Positions 1 through 5,812 of a DNA stretch of 6,621 bases are shown here, piece after piece (positions within the stretch are counted from its first letter, which is position 1; the number at the start of each line of letters is the position of its first letter). Location of the stretch: positions 1 to 6,621 of the forward strand of contig JAQGII010000004.1 in the NCBI GenBank assembly GCA_028291305.1. Reading direction: 5' to 3'. Origin of the DNA: Caulobacteraceae bacterium. Lineage in GTDB: Bacteria > Pseudomonadota > Alphaproteobacteria > Caulobacterales > Caulobacteraceae. Below the pieces are notes generated by a model. That model was not told the origin of the DNA, ran no database searches, and worked only from the letters and a program-made list of their open reading frames with translations. The translations under genes were made by a program, and so were the position numbers.

Positions 1-1152
1 ACCCAGGGCCTGGCCTCGGCGGTGTTCGGCTTCTATGCAGGCGCGGTCTATCTGACGCCGATCCTCGGCGGCCTGCTGGCCGACCGGCTGCTGGGCCGCC
101 GCCGCACCATCATCGCCGGGGCCCTGCTGATGGCGACGGGCCACTTCCTGATGGCCTTCGAGCAGCCCTTCCTCGTGGCCCTGCTGTGCCTGGTGCTGGG
201 CAACGGCTGCTTCAAGGGCAATATCGCCTCCCAGGTCGGCGGCCTCTATCCCAAGGGCGACCACCGCGCGGCCGACGCCTTCCAGATATTCTACCTGGGC
301 ATCAACGGCGGGGTCATCGCCGCCCCGCTGATCTGCGGCACCCTGGGCGAGAAGGTCGGCTGGCACTGGGGCTTCGCCGCCGCCGGGATCGGCATGCTGC
401 TGGGCCTGACCATCTACCTGTCGGGGACCCGTTATCTGCCGCCGGAGGTGCGCGCGGCGCGGGGCGGCGCCGAGCGGGTCCGGCTGAAACCCGGCGAGGG
501 CAAGGTCCTGCTGCTGCTGATCCTGATGCTGCCGGTGTTCGCCGTGCTGATGGTCGGCAACCAGGAGATCTTCAACGCCTACCTGGTGTGGGCCCAGCGC
601 ACCGCCGACCTCAACCTGATGGGCCACCCCCTGCCGATCACCTGGCTGATCACGCTCGACACCATCGCCTCGGTCAGCTTCCTGGCCGGTGCGGTGGTCT
701 TCTGGCAGACCTGGGCCCGATACCTGCCCGAGCCCGACGAACTGACCAAGATCATCATCGGGGCGATCGTCTCGGTCACCGGCTTCCTGACCCTGGCGGC
801 GGCCGCGGCCTGGTCGGCGACGACCGGGCTGAAGATCGGCATCGGCTGGCTGGTGGCCTTCCATGTGCTCAACAGCATCGGCTTCGCCAACATCCTGCCG
901 GTGTCGCTGGCCCTCTATTCGCGCTCGGCCCCGGCGGCGTTGGGGGCCACCATCCTGGGTGTCTACTACCTGCACCTGTTCGCGGCCAACACCCTGGTGG
1001 GCTGGGTCGGCGGCCTGCTCGACAAGATGCCGGCCACCCAGTTCTGGCTGCTGCACGCGGCCATGGCCGGAGCCGCCGCGGTGGTGTTCATGGTGGTCAA
1101 GCCGCTGTTCGGCGGGCTGCTCGGCAAGGCGCCCAGCGCCGCCGGAAGCTGA
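1..1152 (+). CDS. Proton-coupled oligopeptide transporter (POT/PTR2 family), 5'-truncated by window edge
   Basis: This is an inner-membrane major-facilitator protein, expected to import di- or tripeptides with protons. The frame is open from base 1 and stops with TGA at 1150-1152, giving 383 visible residues. The first in-frame start-like codon is a GTG at 22, but the preceding residues (TQGLASA) already fit the family, so the true start lies upstream. About 50-70 residues are missing, including the first helix and the ExxERF motif. The visible part has the MFS loop GGLLADRLLGRRRT (about residues 23-36), the POT stretch FKGNIASQVGGLYPKGD (about 71-87), and the PTR2 signature FYLGINGG (97-104) followed by the usual P and CG. 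Many hydrophobic helices follow, to a short C-terminal tail. By-eye oddities are FKGN where POT proteins usually have FFKPN, and QE (188-189) where the TM7 EQ pair is expected. The family call is firm; the substrate is inferred. It is convergent with the downstream gene (21-bp gap). Confidence 0.92.
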   Translation, partial: TQGLASAVFGFYAGAVYLTPILGGLLADRLLGRRRTIIAGALLMATGHFLMAFEQPFLVALLCLVLGNGCFKGNIASQVGGLYPKGDHRAADAFQIFYLGINGGVIAAPLICGTLGEKVGWHWGFAAAGIGMLLGLTIYLSGTRYLPPEVRAARGGAERVRLKPGEGKVLLLLILMLPVFAVLMVGNQEIFNAYLVWAQRTADLNLMGHPLPITWLITLDTIASVSFLAGAVVFWQTWARYLPEPDELTKIIIGAIVSVTGFLTLAAAAAWSATTGLKIGIGWLVAFHVLNSIGFANILPVSLALYSRSAPAALGATILGVYYLHLFAANTLVGWVGGLLDKMPATQFWLLHAAMAGAAAVVFMVVKPLFGGLLGKAPSAAGS

Positions 1153-1173
1153 CGCGCGCCCGGGATACGGCCG

Positions 1174-2085
1174 CTATTTCCTGGACAGCTCTTCCACCAG
1201 GGCGTCGACGCGCTCCGGCGGAGCCCAAAACTGGCCGCCGATCTTGAAGCCGAGGTCGTCGGTCTTGAGCGAGGCGATCAGCTTGTCCTTGGGCGTGCCG
1301 GCATTGATGGAATCGCGGATACGCGAGATCAGCTGGTCGATCTTGACCTTGTAGGCCTTCACCTCGTCGCGGGTCAGCGGCTTGTCGCCGTGGCCGGGGA
1401 AGGCGACGTCCCACTTCAGCTTCAGGCCCTCGCCCAGCGCACGGTCGAAGCCCAGCAGCGAGCCGCGGGCGTTGCCGGCGTCGTAGTTGGGCACGGTCGG
1501 GCTGGACACCAGCAGGTCGCCGAAGGCGATGGCCTTCTGCGCTGGGAAGTAGACCACGGTGTCGGCGCCGGTGTGGCCGGGGCCGAAGTGGTAGAGCTTG
1601 GCCTGCGACTTGCCGAGCCTCACGTCCATGGTCTTGGCGTACAGGGTGGTCGGCGAGGCCGGGGTGTGGGGCGCCAGGCGGGTCGTATAGTTCTTGAAGA
1701 TCTCCGGCATGGTCTCCTGCCCGATGACCTTGGCGCCGGCGGCGATGAACTTCTCGTTGTTGCCGGTGTGGTCGGCGTGGTGGTGGGTGTCGACCACCAC
1801 CTTGACCGGCTTGTCGGTGACCGAGCCGATCAGCTTCATCAGGTCGCCGTAGTCCTTGTCGTTCATGTTCTTGGTGTCGACCAGCAGGGCGCCGTCCGAG
1901 GTGACCAGCAGCTCCGAATTGCCGCCGCCGCCGACGATGAAATAGAGGTTCGGTCTGACCTTCTGGATCTCCATCGGCGGCGGTGGCGCGCGCGGCGCGG
2001 CCGGAGCGGCGGGGGCCTGGGCCAGGGCGGCGCCGGCGATCAGGGCGGTGGACGCGGCCAGCAGGCCCGCAAGTCGGGTGTTCAT
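1174..2085 (-). CDS. Exported metallo-beta-lactamase-fold metallo-hydrolase
   Basis: This 303-residue protein is a probable periplasmic, zinc-dependent hydrolase of unknown substrate. The ATG at 2085 is chosen because GGAGG lies 4 bases upstream and the protein then opens with a classic signal peptide: basic MNTR, a hydrophobic core, and a likely cleavage after ALA at residue 22. The frame is open further upstream, but that extension has no such signal. A proline/alanine-rich linker (about 24-37) precedes the fold. The metal ligands are complete: H101-x-H103-x-D105-H106 (HHHADH), H171 (GPGHTG), the bridging D190 (AFGD) and H232 (FPGHG). True B1 and B3 beta-lactamases carry Cys or Ser at the D190 position, so Asp here points to a general hydrolase (glyoxalase II/lactonase/arylsulfatase-like site) rather than a carbapenemase. 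It lies 134 bp downstream of phhA on the same strand. The fold is certain; the reaction is not. Confidence 0.9.
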   Translation of the reverse strand: MNTRLAGLLAASTALIAGAALAQAPAAPAAPRAPPPPMEIQKVRPNLYFIVGGGGNSELLVTSDGALLVDTKNMNDKDYGDLMKLIGSVTDKPVKVVVDTHHHADHTGNNEKFIAAGAKVIGQETMPEIFKNYTTRLAPHTPASPTTLYAKTMDVRLGKSQAKLYHFGPGHTGADTVVYFPAQKAIAFGDLLVSSPTVPNYDAGNARGSLLGFDRALGEGLKLKWDVAFPGHGDKPLTRDEVKAYKVKIDQLISRIRDSINAGTPKDKLIASLKTDDLGFKIGGQFWAPPERVDALVEELSRK

Positions 2086-2141
2086 GTTTCCTCCAGGCCG
2101 GCCACCGGCGAGCGTCTTTTTTGCGTTGTCTTGACTTCGCA

Positions 2142-2169
2142 ACACTACAGGTGCGGCCGGGCGGGTCAA
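2142..2169 (-). promoter_or_regulatory. Possible sigma-70-type promoter for the metallo-hydrolase
   Basis: On the minus strand there is a TTGACC hexamer (2164-2169), a 16-bp spacer and TAGTGT (2142-2147). This resembles the alphaproteobacterial housekeeping pattern, with a good -35 and a weak -10. It would start transcription near 2135, about 50 bases before the ATG at 2085. A small inverted repeat, TTGCG-N12-CGCAA (2121-2142), sits over the expected start point and could be an operator, but 5-bp arms arise easily by chance. The 134-bp gap after phhA is long enough to hold a separate promoter. This is by-eye motif matching only. Confidence 0.3.
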
Positions 2170-2175
2170 CGCCCG
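2158..2175 (-). other. Short GC-rich hairpin enclosing the putative -35 element
   Basis: CGGGCG (2158-2163) pairs with CGCCCG (2170-2175) as a perfect 6-bp stem. The 6-base loop is exactly the TTGACC hexamer (minus strand). It has no U-tract on either side. It is either part of the 3' structure of the phhA transcript or an incidental palindrome in GC-rich DNA. Confidence 0.3.
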
Positions 2176-2191
2176 CATTGGGCTGGGACGG

Positions 2192-2209
2192 CGGGCAATC
2201 GCCTGCCCG
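2192..2209 (-). terminator. Hairpin just downstream of phhA; weak terminator or 3'-end stabiliser
   Basis: CGGGCA (2192-2197) pairs perfectly with TGCCCG (2204-2209) around a 6-base loop. It begins 10 bases after the phhA stop codon in the direction of transcription. The following RNA is C-rich with no run of U, so it does not look like a classical intrinsic terminator. It could protect the phhA mRNA end or act with Rho. A second, similar hairpin follows at 2158-2175. Confidence 0.35.
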
Positions 2210-2219
2210 TAAACCGGTG

Positions 2220-3074
2220 TCAGCCGCGCCGCGACCGCAGCCGGGCCTGGGTTCCGCGGTGCAGGACAAGGTCGGTGGGCAGGACCGCGTCCGGCTGGAT
2301 ATCGCCCTGCCCGGCCAGGGTCTCGTAGAGCGGCGCGAAGTCGGCCTCGACCGTCTGTCGGCGCAGGTCCTCGAAGCTGTCGATGACGAAATAGGTCTGC
2401 TGGTAGTCGTCGATCCGGTAGCGCGTGCGCATCACCCGCATCAGGTCGAACCCGAGCCGGTTGGGCGAGGCGTCGTCCAGGGCGAACACCGACTCGCCGT
2501 AGCTGGAGGCGATGCCCGCGCCGTAGATGCGGATGCCGCCGCCCTCGCGGATCAGGCCGAACTCCACCGTGTACCAGTAGAGCCGCGCCAGCTTGTCGAT
2601 GGCGTGCAGGCTCTCAGCGCGAAGGCCGCCTTCGCCGTAGGCCTGCATGTAGTCGGCGAAGGCCGGGTCGGCCAGTAGCGGCACGTGGCCGAACACGTCG
2701 TGGAAGACGTCCGGCTCCTCCAGGTAATCCAGCTGGTCCGGCCGCCGGATGAAGCGCCCGGCGACGAAGCGCTTGTGCGCCAGGTGTTCGAAGAAGACCC
2801 CGTCGGGCACCAGGCCGGGCACGGCGACCACGCTCCAGCCGGTCAGGCCGCCGAGCCGGTCGTTCAGCACGGCGAAATCGGGGATGCCCGGCTGGTCCAG
2901 GCGCAGCACGTCGATGGCCTTGACGAAGGCGTCGCTGGCGCGGCCCCGCAGCATCTTCGACTGGCGCTCGAACAGCCTGTCCCAGGTGGCGTGTTCGCTC
3001 GGCGTATAGTCCGCCCAGTCCTGCGGGATGGTCCAGTCGTCCTCGGCATACGGCGGTCGCTTAAGGCCCTTCAT
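2220..3074 (-). CDS. phhA: Phenylalanine 4-monooxygenase (phenylalanine hydroxylase)
   Basis: A cytosolic, non-heme iron, tetrahydropterin-dependent enzyme that turns phenylalanine into tyrosine with O2, the entry step of phenylalanine breakdown. At 284 residues it is the usual bacterial size: a bare catalytic domain without the N-terminal ACT regulatory domain of animal enzymes. The 2-His-1-Glu iron triad is complete: H125 and H130 in FHDVFGHVPLL, and E171 in WYTVEFGL. Other family stretches are GIPDF (63-67), GWSVVAVPGLVPD (79-91), DYMQAYGEGG (141-150), RIYGAGIASS (182-191), FALDD (197-201) and RIDDYQQTYFVIDS (220-233). The ATG at 3074 is preferred because GAGGAG lies 7 bases upstream; an in-frame GTG at 3107 has no ribosome site. 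It follows the FAD monooxygenase gene by 57 bp and is probably co-transcribed with it. The pterin-recycling partner (phhB) is not in the window. Confidence 0.97.
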   Translation of the reverse strand: MKGLKRPPYAEDDWTIPQDWADYTPSEHATWDRLFERQSKMLRGRASDAFVKAIDVLRLDQPGIPDFAVLNDRLGGLTGWSVVAVPGLVPDGVFFEHLAHKRFVAGRFIRRPDQLDYLEEPDVFHDVFGHVPLLADPAFADYMQAYGEGGLRAESLHAIDKLARLYWYTVEFGLIREGGGIRIYGAGIASSYGESVFALDDASPNRLGFDLMRVMRTRYRIDDYQQTYFVIDSFEDLRRQTVEADFAPLYETLAGQGDIQPDAVLPTDLVLHRGTQARLRSRRG

Positions 3075-3131
3075 CGGCTCGCTCCTCAGCCTGGGAGTGT
3101 GATCCACCGGAGGGGGAAAAGCTCTGAAAAA

Positions 3132-4658
3132 CTAGACCGCCGCCAGTCCCCGCTCGTCGAGATAGGCGGTCAACCGGACCGGATCGCCGACCGGGTCGGC
3201 CAGCCCCAGGTAGCCGTCCGGGCGGACCAGGTAGACGGCGTCCTTCTTCAGGCCCGCCTTACGGATGTCCGGGCGCCAGTCGAACACATGCAGGGACAGC
3301 TTGCGCATCTGGCAGACGGCCTGGATCCCCGGCGGGGCCGCGCCGTAGACATGCACCTGCCAGTCCAGCGACTTGAGCGGCTCGAAATTGTCGCCGCCGG
3401 AGGCGAACTGCACCCACGGCAGGCGATCGCCGCCCCACACGTCCCCCGCGGCCCCGGCGCTGAGCGGGCCGTGGCGATAGTTGACCACCAGTTGCGAGAC
3501 GGTGCGGAAGGCGAAGCGGCGCACGAGGGACAGGGCCAGCAGGCGCGGCGCAAGCCGGGGCGCGATCACGGTGCGCACCCGCTTGGCTACGGGACCGGGG
3601 CTGGTCGCCGCCATGAAGGCGCGGTCGGTGGTGGCCACCAGCCGCCGGGCGAAGCCGATCCGTTCGGCCTCATAGCTATCCAGCAGGCTGGCGGCGCCGC
3701 GGCCCTTCAGCACCGCCGCCAGCTTCCACGCCAGATTGACCGCGTCGCCGATGCCCGTGTTCATGCCCTGGCCGCCGGCCGGACTGTGGATGTGGGCGGC
3801 GTCGCCCAGCAGGAAGGCGCGGCCCTTGCGGAAGGCCCGGGCGACCCGGTGGTGGACGTGGTAGGTCGAGAACCAGTTCACCCGCTCGATCTGCAGCTTG
3901 AGGCTGTCGATCGCCCGCGCGCTGACGTCCTCGAACCTGAGCGTCTCGGCGTGCTCGGCCCGGTCGCCCCGCACCGTGCCGATCAGCCGGGCGCGGCCCC
4001 GGCCCTTGAGCGGGAAGACGGCCAGGAAATCGGCCTCGTCCAGGTCCACGTGCAGACCCCCGTCGATCGCCTCGCCCCTGGCCTCGACGTCGGCGACATA
4101 GAACAGCTGGGCGTAGGTGCCGCCGGGGAAGCCGGCGTCCAGGGTCTCGCGCACCCGGGAGCGGGCGCCGTCGCAGCCGGCCAGATAGCGGGCCTGGCAC
4201 ATCTCCTGCGCGCCATCGGCCCGCTGCAGCACGGCGCGCACGACCTCCCCGTCGTCGACGAAGCCGGCCAGCTCGACGCCACGCTCCACGCCGACCCCGA
4301 GGGCCGCCAGCTTTTCGATCAGCAACCGCTCGTGCTCGTCCTGCGGATAGATGAACATGAAGCCGAACGGGCTCAGGCCGTGGCCCATCTCCTCCAGGCT
4401 GATTTGCACGGCGTGGGCGCCCTTCACCCACAGGTTGACGTGGGCGACCTTGTGGCCCCGGTCGATCACCGCCTCGGCCAGTCCGACCGTGCGGTAGAAT
4501 TCCAGGGTGCGGGCCTGCACCGCCAGGGCGCGCGACGTCGCGCCCGGCTCGGCGGCCTTGTCGACGATGCGGACCTTGACCCCCTGCCGGGTCAGCCACA
4601 AGGCCAGCACCAGCCCGGTGGGCCCGGCGCCGACGATCAGGACCTCGACTTCGGTCAT
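3132..4658 (-). CDS. FAD-dependent aromatic monooxygenase (PheA/TfdB-type flavoprotein hydroxylase)
   Basis: A 508-residue, single-component class A flavoprotein expected to hydroxylate a phenolic or polyketide-like aromatic ring using NAD(P)H and O2. The N-terminal Rossmann site is LIVGAGPTGLVLAL (7-20), with D33 ending strand two for the FAD ribose. The DG motif GCDGARSRVR (161-170), which contacts both FAD and NAD(P)H, and the GD motif FLLGDAAHIHSPAGGQGMN (282-300) are intact, and the latter is followed by GIGDAVNLAWKLA. A C-terminal part (about 395-508) resembles the thioredoxin-like tail of phenol hydroxylase relatives. The ATG at 4658 is chosen for its GGAGG 7 bases upstream; an in-frame ATG at 4673 lacks one. 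Relatives include pentachlorophenol, 2,4-dichlorophenol and 3-(3-hydroxyphenyl)propionate hydroxylases and antibiotic-modifying enzymes, so the substrate stays open. It heads a minus-strand unit with phhA and is divergent from the nitronate monooxygenase. Confidence 0.92.
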   Translation of the reverse strand: MTEVEVLIVGAGPTGLVLALWLTRQGVKVRIVDKAAEPGATSRALAVQARTLEFYRTVGLAEAVIDRGHKVAHVNLWVKGAHAVQISLEEMGHGLSPFGFMFIYPQDEHERLLIEKLAALGVGVERGVELAGFVDDGEVVRAVLQRADGAQEMCQARYLAGCDGARSRVRETLDAGFPGGTYAQLFYVADVEARGEAIDGGLHVDLDEADFLAVFPLKGRGRARLIGTVRGDRAEHAETLRFEDVSARAIDSLKLQIERVNWFSTYHVHHRVARAFRKGRAFLLGDAAHIHSPAGGQGMNTGIGDAVNLAWKLAAVLKGRGAASLLDSYEAERIGFARRLVATTDRAFMAATSPGPVAKRVRTVIAPRLAPRLLALSLVRRFAFRTVSQLVVNYRHGPLSAGAAGDVWGGDRLPWVQFASGGDNFEPLKSLDWQVHVYGAAPPGIQAVCQMRKLSLHVFDWRPDIRKAGLKKDAVYLVRPDGYLGLADPVGDPVRLTAYLDERGLAAV

Positions 4659-4713
4659 CGCATCCCCTCCCATCCCAGCCTAGATTGCGGCCATTAGTGC
4701 GTGGAGCGACGGC
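4659..4713. promoter_or_regulatory. Divergent intergenic region between flavin monooxygenase and nitronate monooxygenase
   Basis: These 55 bases separate two divergent start codons and must hold both ribosome sites: GGAGG for the minus gene (4666-4670) and GGAG for the plus gene (4703-4706). At least one promoter probably lies here or reaches into the coding ends. The AT-richest patch is 4680-4697. It includes TAGATT (4681-4686), a possible -10 for the plus gene with a poor -35, and TAATGG on the minus strand (4691-4696). No convincing operator palindrome is visible and no regulator gene is adjacent. Confidence 0.3.
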
Positions 4714-5781
4714 ATGCGGCAATGGCCCGATCGACGGATCCTGGACCTGCTGGGGATCGAGCTGCCGATCATCCAGGCCCCGATGTCCGGCTTCAGCACC
4801 GTGGAGATGGCCGTCGCCGTCTGCCAGGCGGGCGGGCTCGGCTCCCTGGCCTGCGCCCAGCTGACGGTGGACGAGGCGGACGAGGCGCTGACCGCCATCC
4901 GCCGGGCGACCCCCAAGCCGATCAACCTCAACTTCTTCTGCCACAGGCCGGCGGCGCCCAATCCCGCCGCCATGGCCGCCTGGCGCGCGCGGCTGAAGGG
5001 CTACTATGTCGAGCTGGGGCTGGACCCGGAGGCCGAACCGCCGACCGCCAACCGCATCCCCTTCGACGAGACCTTCTGCGCCCTGGTCGAACAGCATCGG
5101 CCCGAGGTGGTCAGCTTCCATTTCGGCCTGCCCGAGCCGGGCCTGCTGGCGCGGGTCAAGGCGACGGGCGCCAAGGTGCTGTCGTCGGCCACGACCGTGG
5201 CGGAGGCGGTCTGGCTGGAGGAACACGGCGTGGACGCCGTCATCGCCATGGGCGCCGAGGCCGGCGGCCACCGCGGCAGCTTCCTCGCCCAGGACATGTC
5301 CGCCCAGCCGGGGACCTTTGCCCTCGTGCCTCAAGTGGCGGACGCGGTCGGCGTGCCGGTGATCGCCGCGGGCGGAATCGCCGACGCGCGCGGCGTGGTC
5401 GCCGCCCTGGCGCTGGGCGCCAGCGCGGTCCAGATCGGCACCGCCTACCTGTTCTGTCCGGAGGCCAGGGTCTCCGCGGTCCACCGACGGGCGCTGGACA
5501 CCGCCGCCGACGACAACACCCAGCTGACCAACGTCTTCACCGGCCGGCCGGCGCGCGGGGTGATCAACCGCGTGATGCGCGAGGTGGGGCCGCTCAGCCC
5601 CCTGGCGCCCGCCTTCCCCACCGCCGGCGGACCGCTGGCGCCGCTCAGGGCCAAGGCCGAGGCCCGGGGTTCGGCCAACTTCTCCGTCCTGTGGTCGGGC
5701 CAGTCGGCCAAGCTGGCGCCTCGCCTGCCGGCCGGAGAGCTGACGCGGACCCTGGCCGAGCAGGCCCTGGCGCGGATGTAA
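4714..5781 (+). CDS. Nitronate monooxygenase (2-nitropropane dioxygenase family)
   Basis: An FMN-dependent TIM-barrel enzyme that oxidises alkyl nitronates, such as propionate-3-nitronate, to carbonyl compounds and nitrite, which is detoxification in the cytosol. The 355-residue length is normal. Family marks in order are the N-terminal LLGIELPIIQAPMSG (12-26) at the FMN site, GGLGSLACAQ (40-49), NLNFFCHRP (71-79), the active-site His H186 in GAEAGGHRGSF (180-190), the phosphate-binding VIAAGGIADARG (216-227) and GASAVQIGTAYL (235-246), then TGRPARG (276-282) and LWSGQ (326-330) near the C terminus. The ATG at 4714 has GGAG 7 bases upstream. It is transcribed alone, divergent from the FAD monooxygenase and convergent with the efflux gene 28 bp beyond its TAA. 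The family also includes FabK-like enoyl-ACP reductases, but the His and overall layout favour a class I nitronate monooxygenase. Confidence 0.93.
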   Translation: MRQWPDRRILDLLGIELPIIQAPMSGFSTVEMAVAVCQAGGLGSLACAQLTVDEADEALTAIRRATPKPINLNFFCHRPAAPNPAAMAAWRARLKGYYVELGLDPEAEPPTANRIPFDETFCALVEQHRPEVVSFHFGLPEPGLLARVKATGAKVLSSATTVAEAVWLEEHGVDAVIAMGAEAGGHRGSFLAQDMSAQPGTFALVPQVADAVGVPVIAAGGIADARGVVAALALGASAVQIGTAYLFCPEARVSAVHRRALDTAADDNTQLTNVFTGRPARGVINRVMREVGPLSPLAPAFPTAGGPLAPLRAKAEARGSANFSVLWSGQSAKLAPRLPAGELTRTLAEQALARM

Positions 5782-5812
5782 CGCTACGCTTTATTCCGAA
5801 AAGTCGGCGTTA
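5779..5812. repeat. Inverted repeat joining the stop codons of two convergent genes
   Basis: TAACGC (5779-5784), which starts with the TAA of the nitronate monooxygenase, is the exact reverse complement of GCGTTA (5807-5812), which ends with the TAA of the minus-strand efflux gene. Between them lies a smaller hairpin, CCGA-AAAG-TCGG (5796-5807), and a relatively AT-rich stretch. It could act as a weak bidirectional terminator, but the stems are short and no proper U-tract follows on either strand. Confidence 0.3.

Noticed and set aside
1153..1173. Possible terminator between the convergent transporter and metallo-hydrolase genes
   Set aside because: The 21-bp gap holds only a CCCGGG palindrome with no stem of useful length and no U-tract.
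2086..2178. Upstream extension of the metallo-hydrolase start to 2178
   Set aside because: It would bury the signal peptide 31 residues inside the protein. The ATG at 2085 has the strong GGAGG.
1097..2269. A 390-codon minus-strand open frame overlapping the metallo-hydrolase in another frame
   Set aside because: The other frame carries the signal peptide and full metal-binding motifs. This one is an Arg/Gly/Pro-rich shadow.
1390..2328. A 312-codon plus-strand open frame opposite the metallo-hydrolase
   Set aside because: Val/Gly-rich antisense reading of a well-supported gene, with no domain or convincing ribosome site.
3075..3131. Possible promoter or terminator between the FAD monooxygenase and phhA
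   Set aside because: There are A/T runs but no hairpin and no paired -35/-10 elements; only the phhA ribosome site is clear.
2685..4697. A 670-codon open frame on the plus strand opposite phhA and the FAD monooxygenase
   Set aside because: It is antisense to two firmly identified genes. Its product is low-complexity (A, G, R, Q, H, V, D rich) with no recognisable domain, as expected for a shadow frame in high-GC DNA.
3676..5484. A 602-codon open frame on the minus strand spanning part of the FAD monooxygenase and the nitronate monooxygenase
   Set aside because: It is extremely rich in R, G, A and P, crosses two real genes on opposite strands, and has no domain. It reflects codon bias only.
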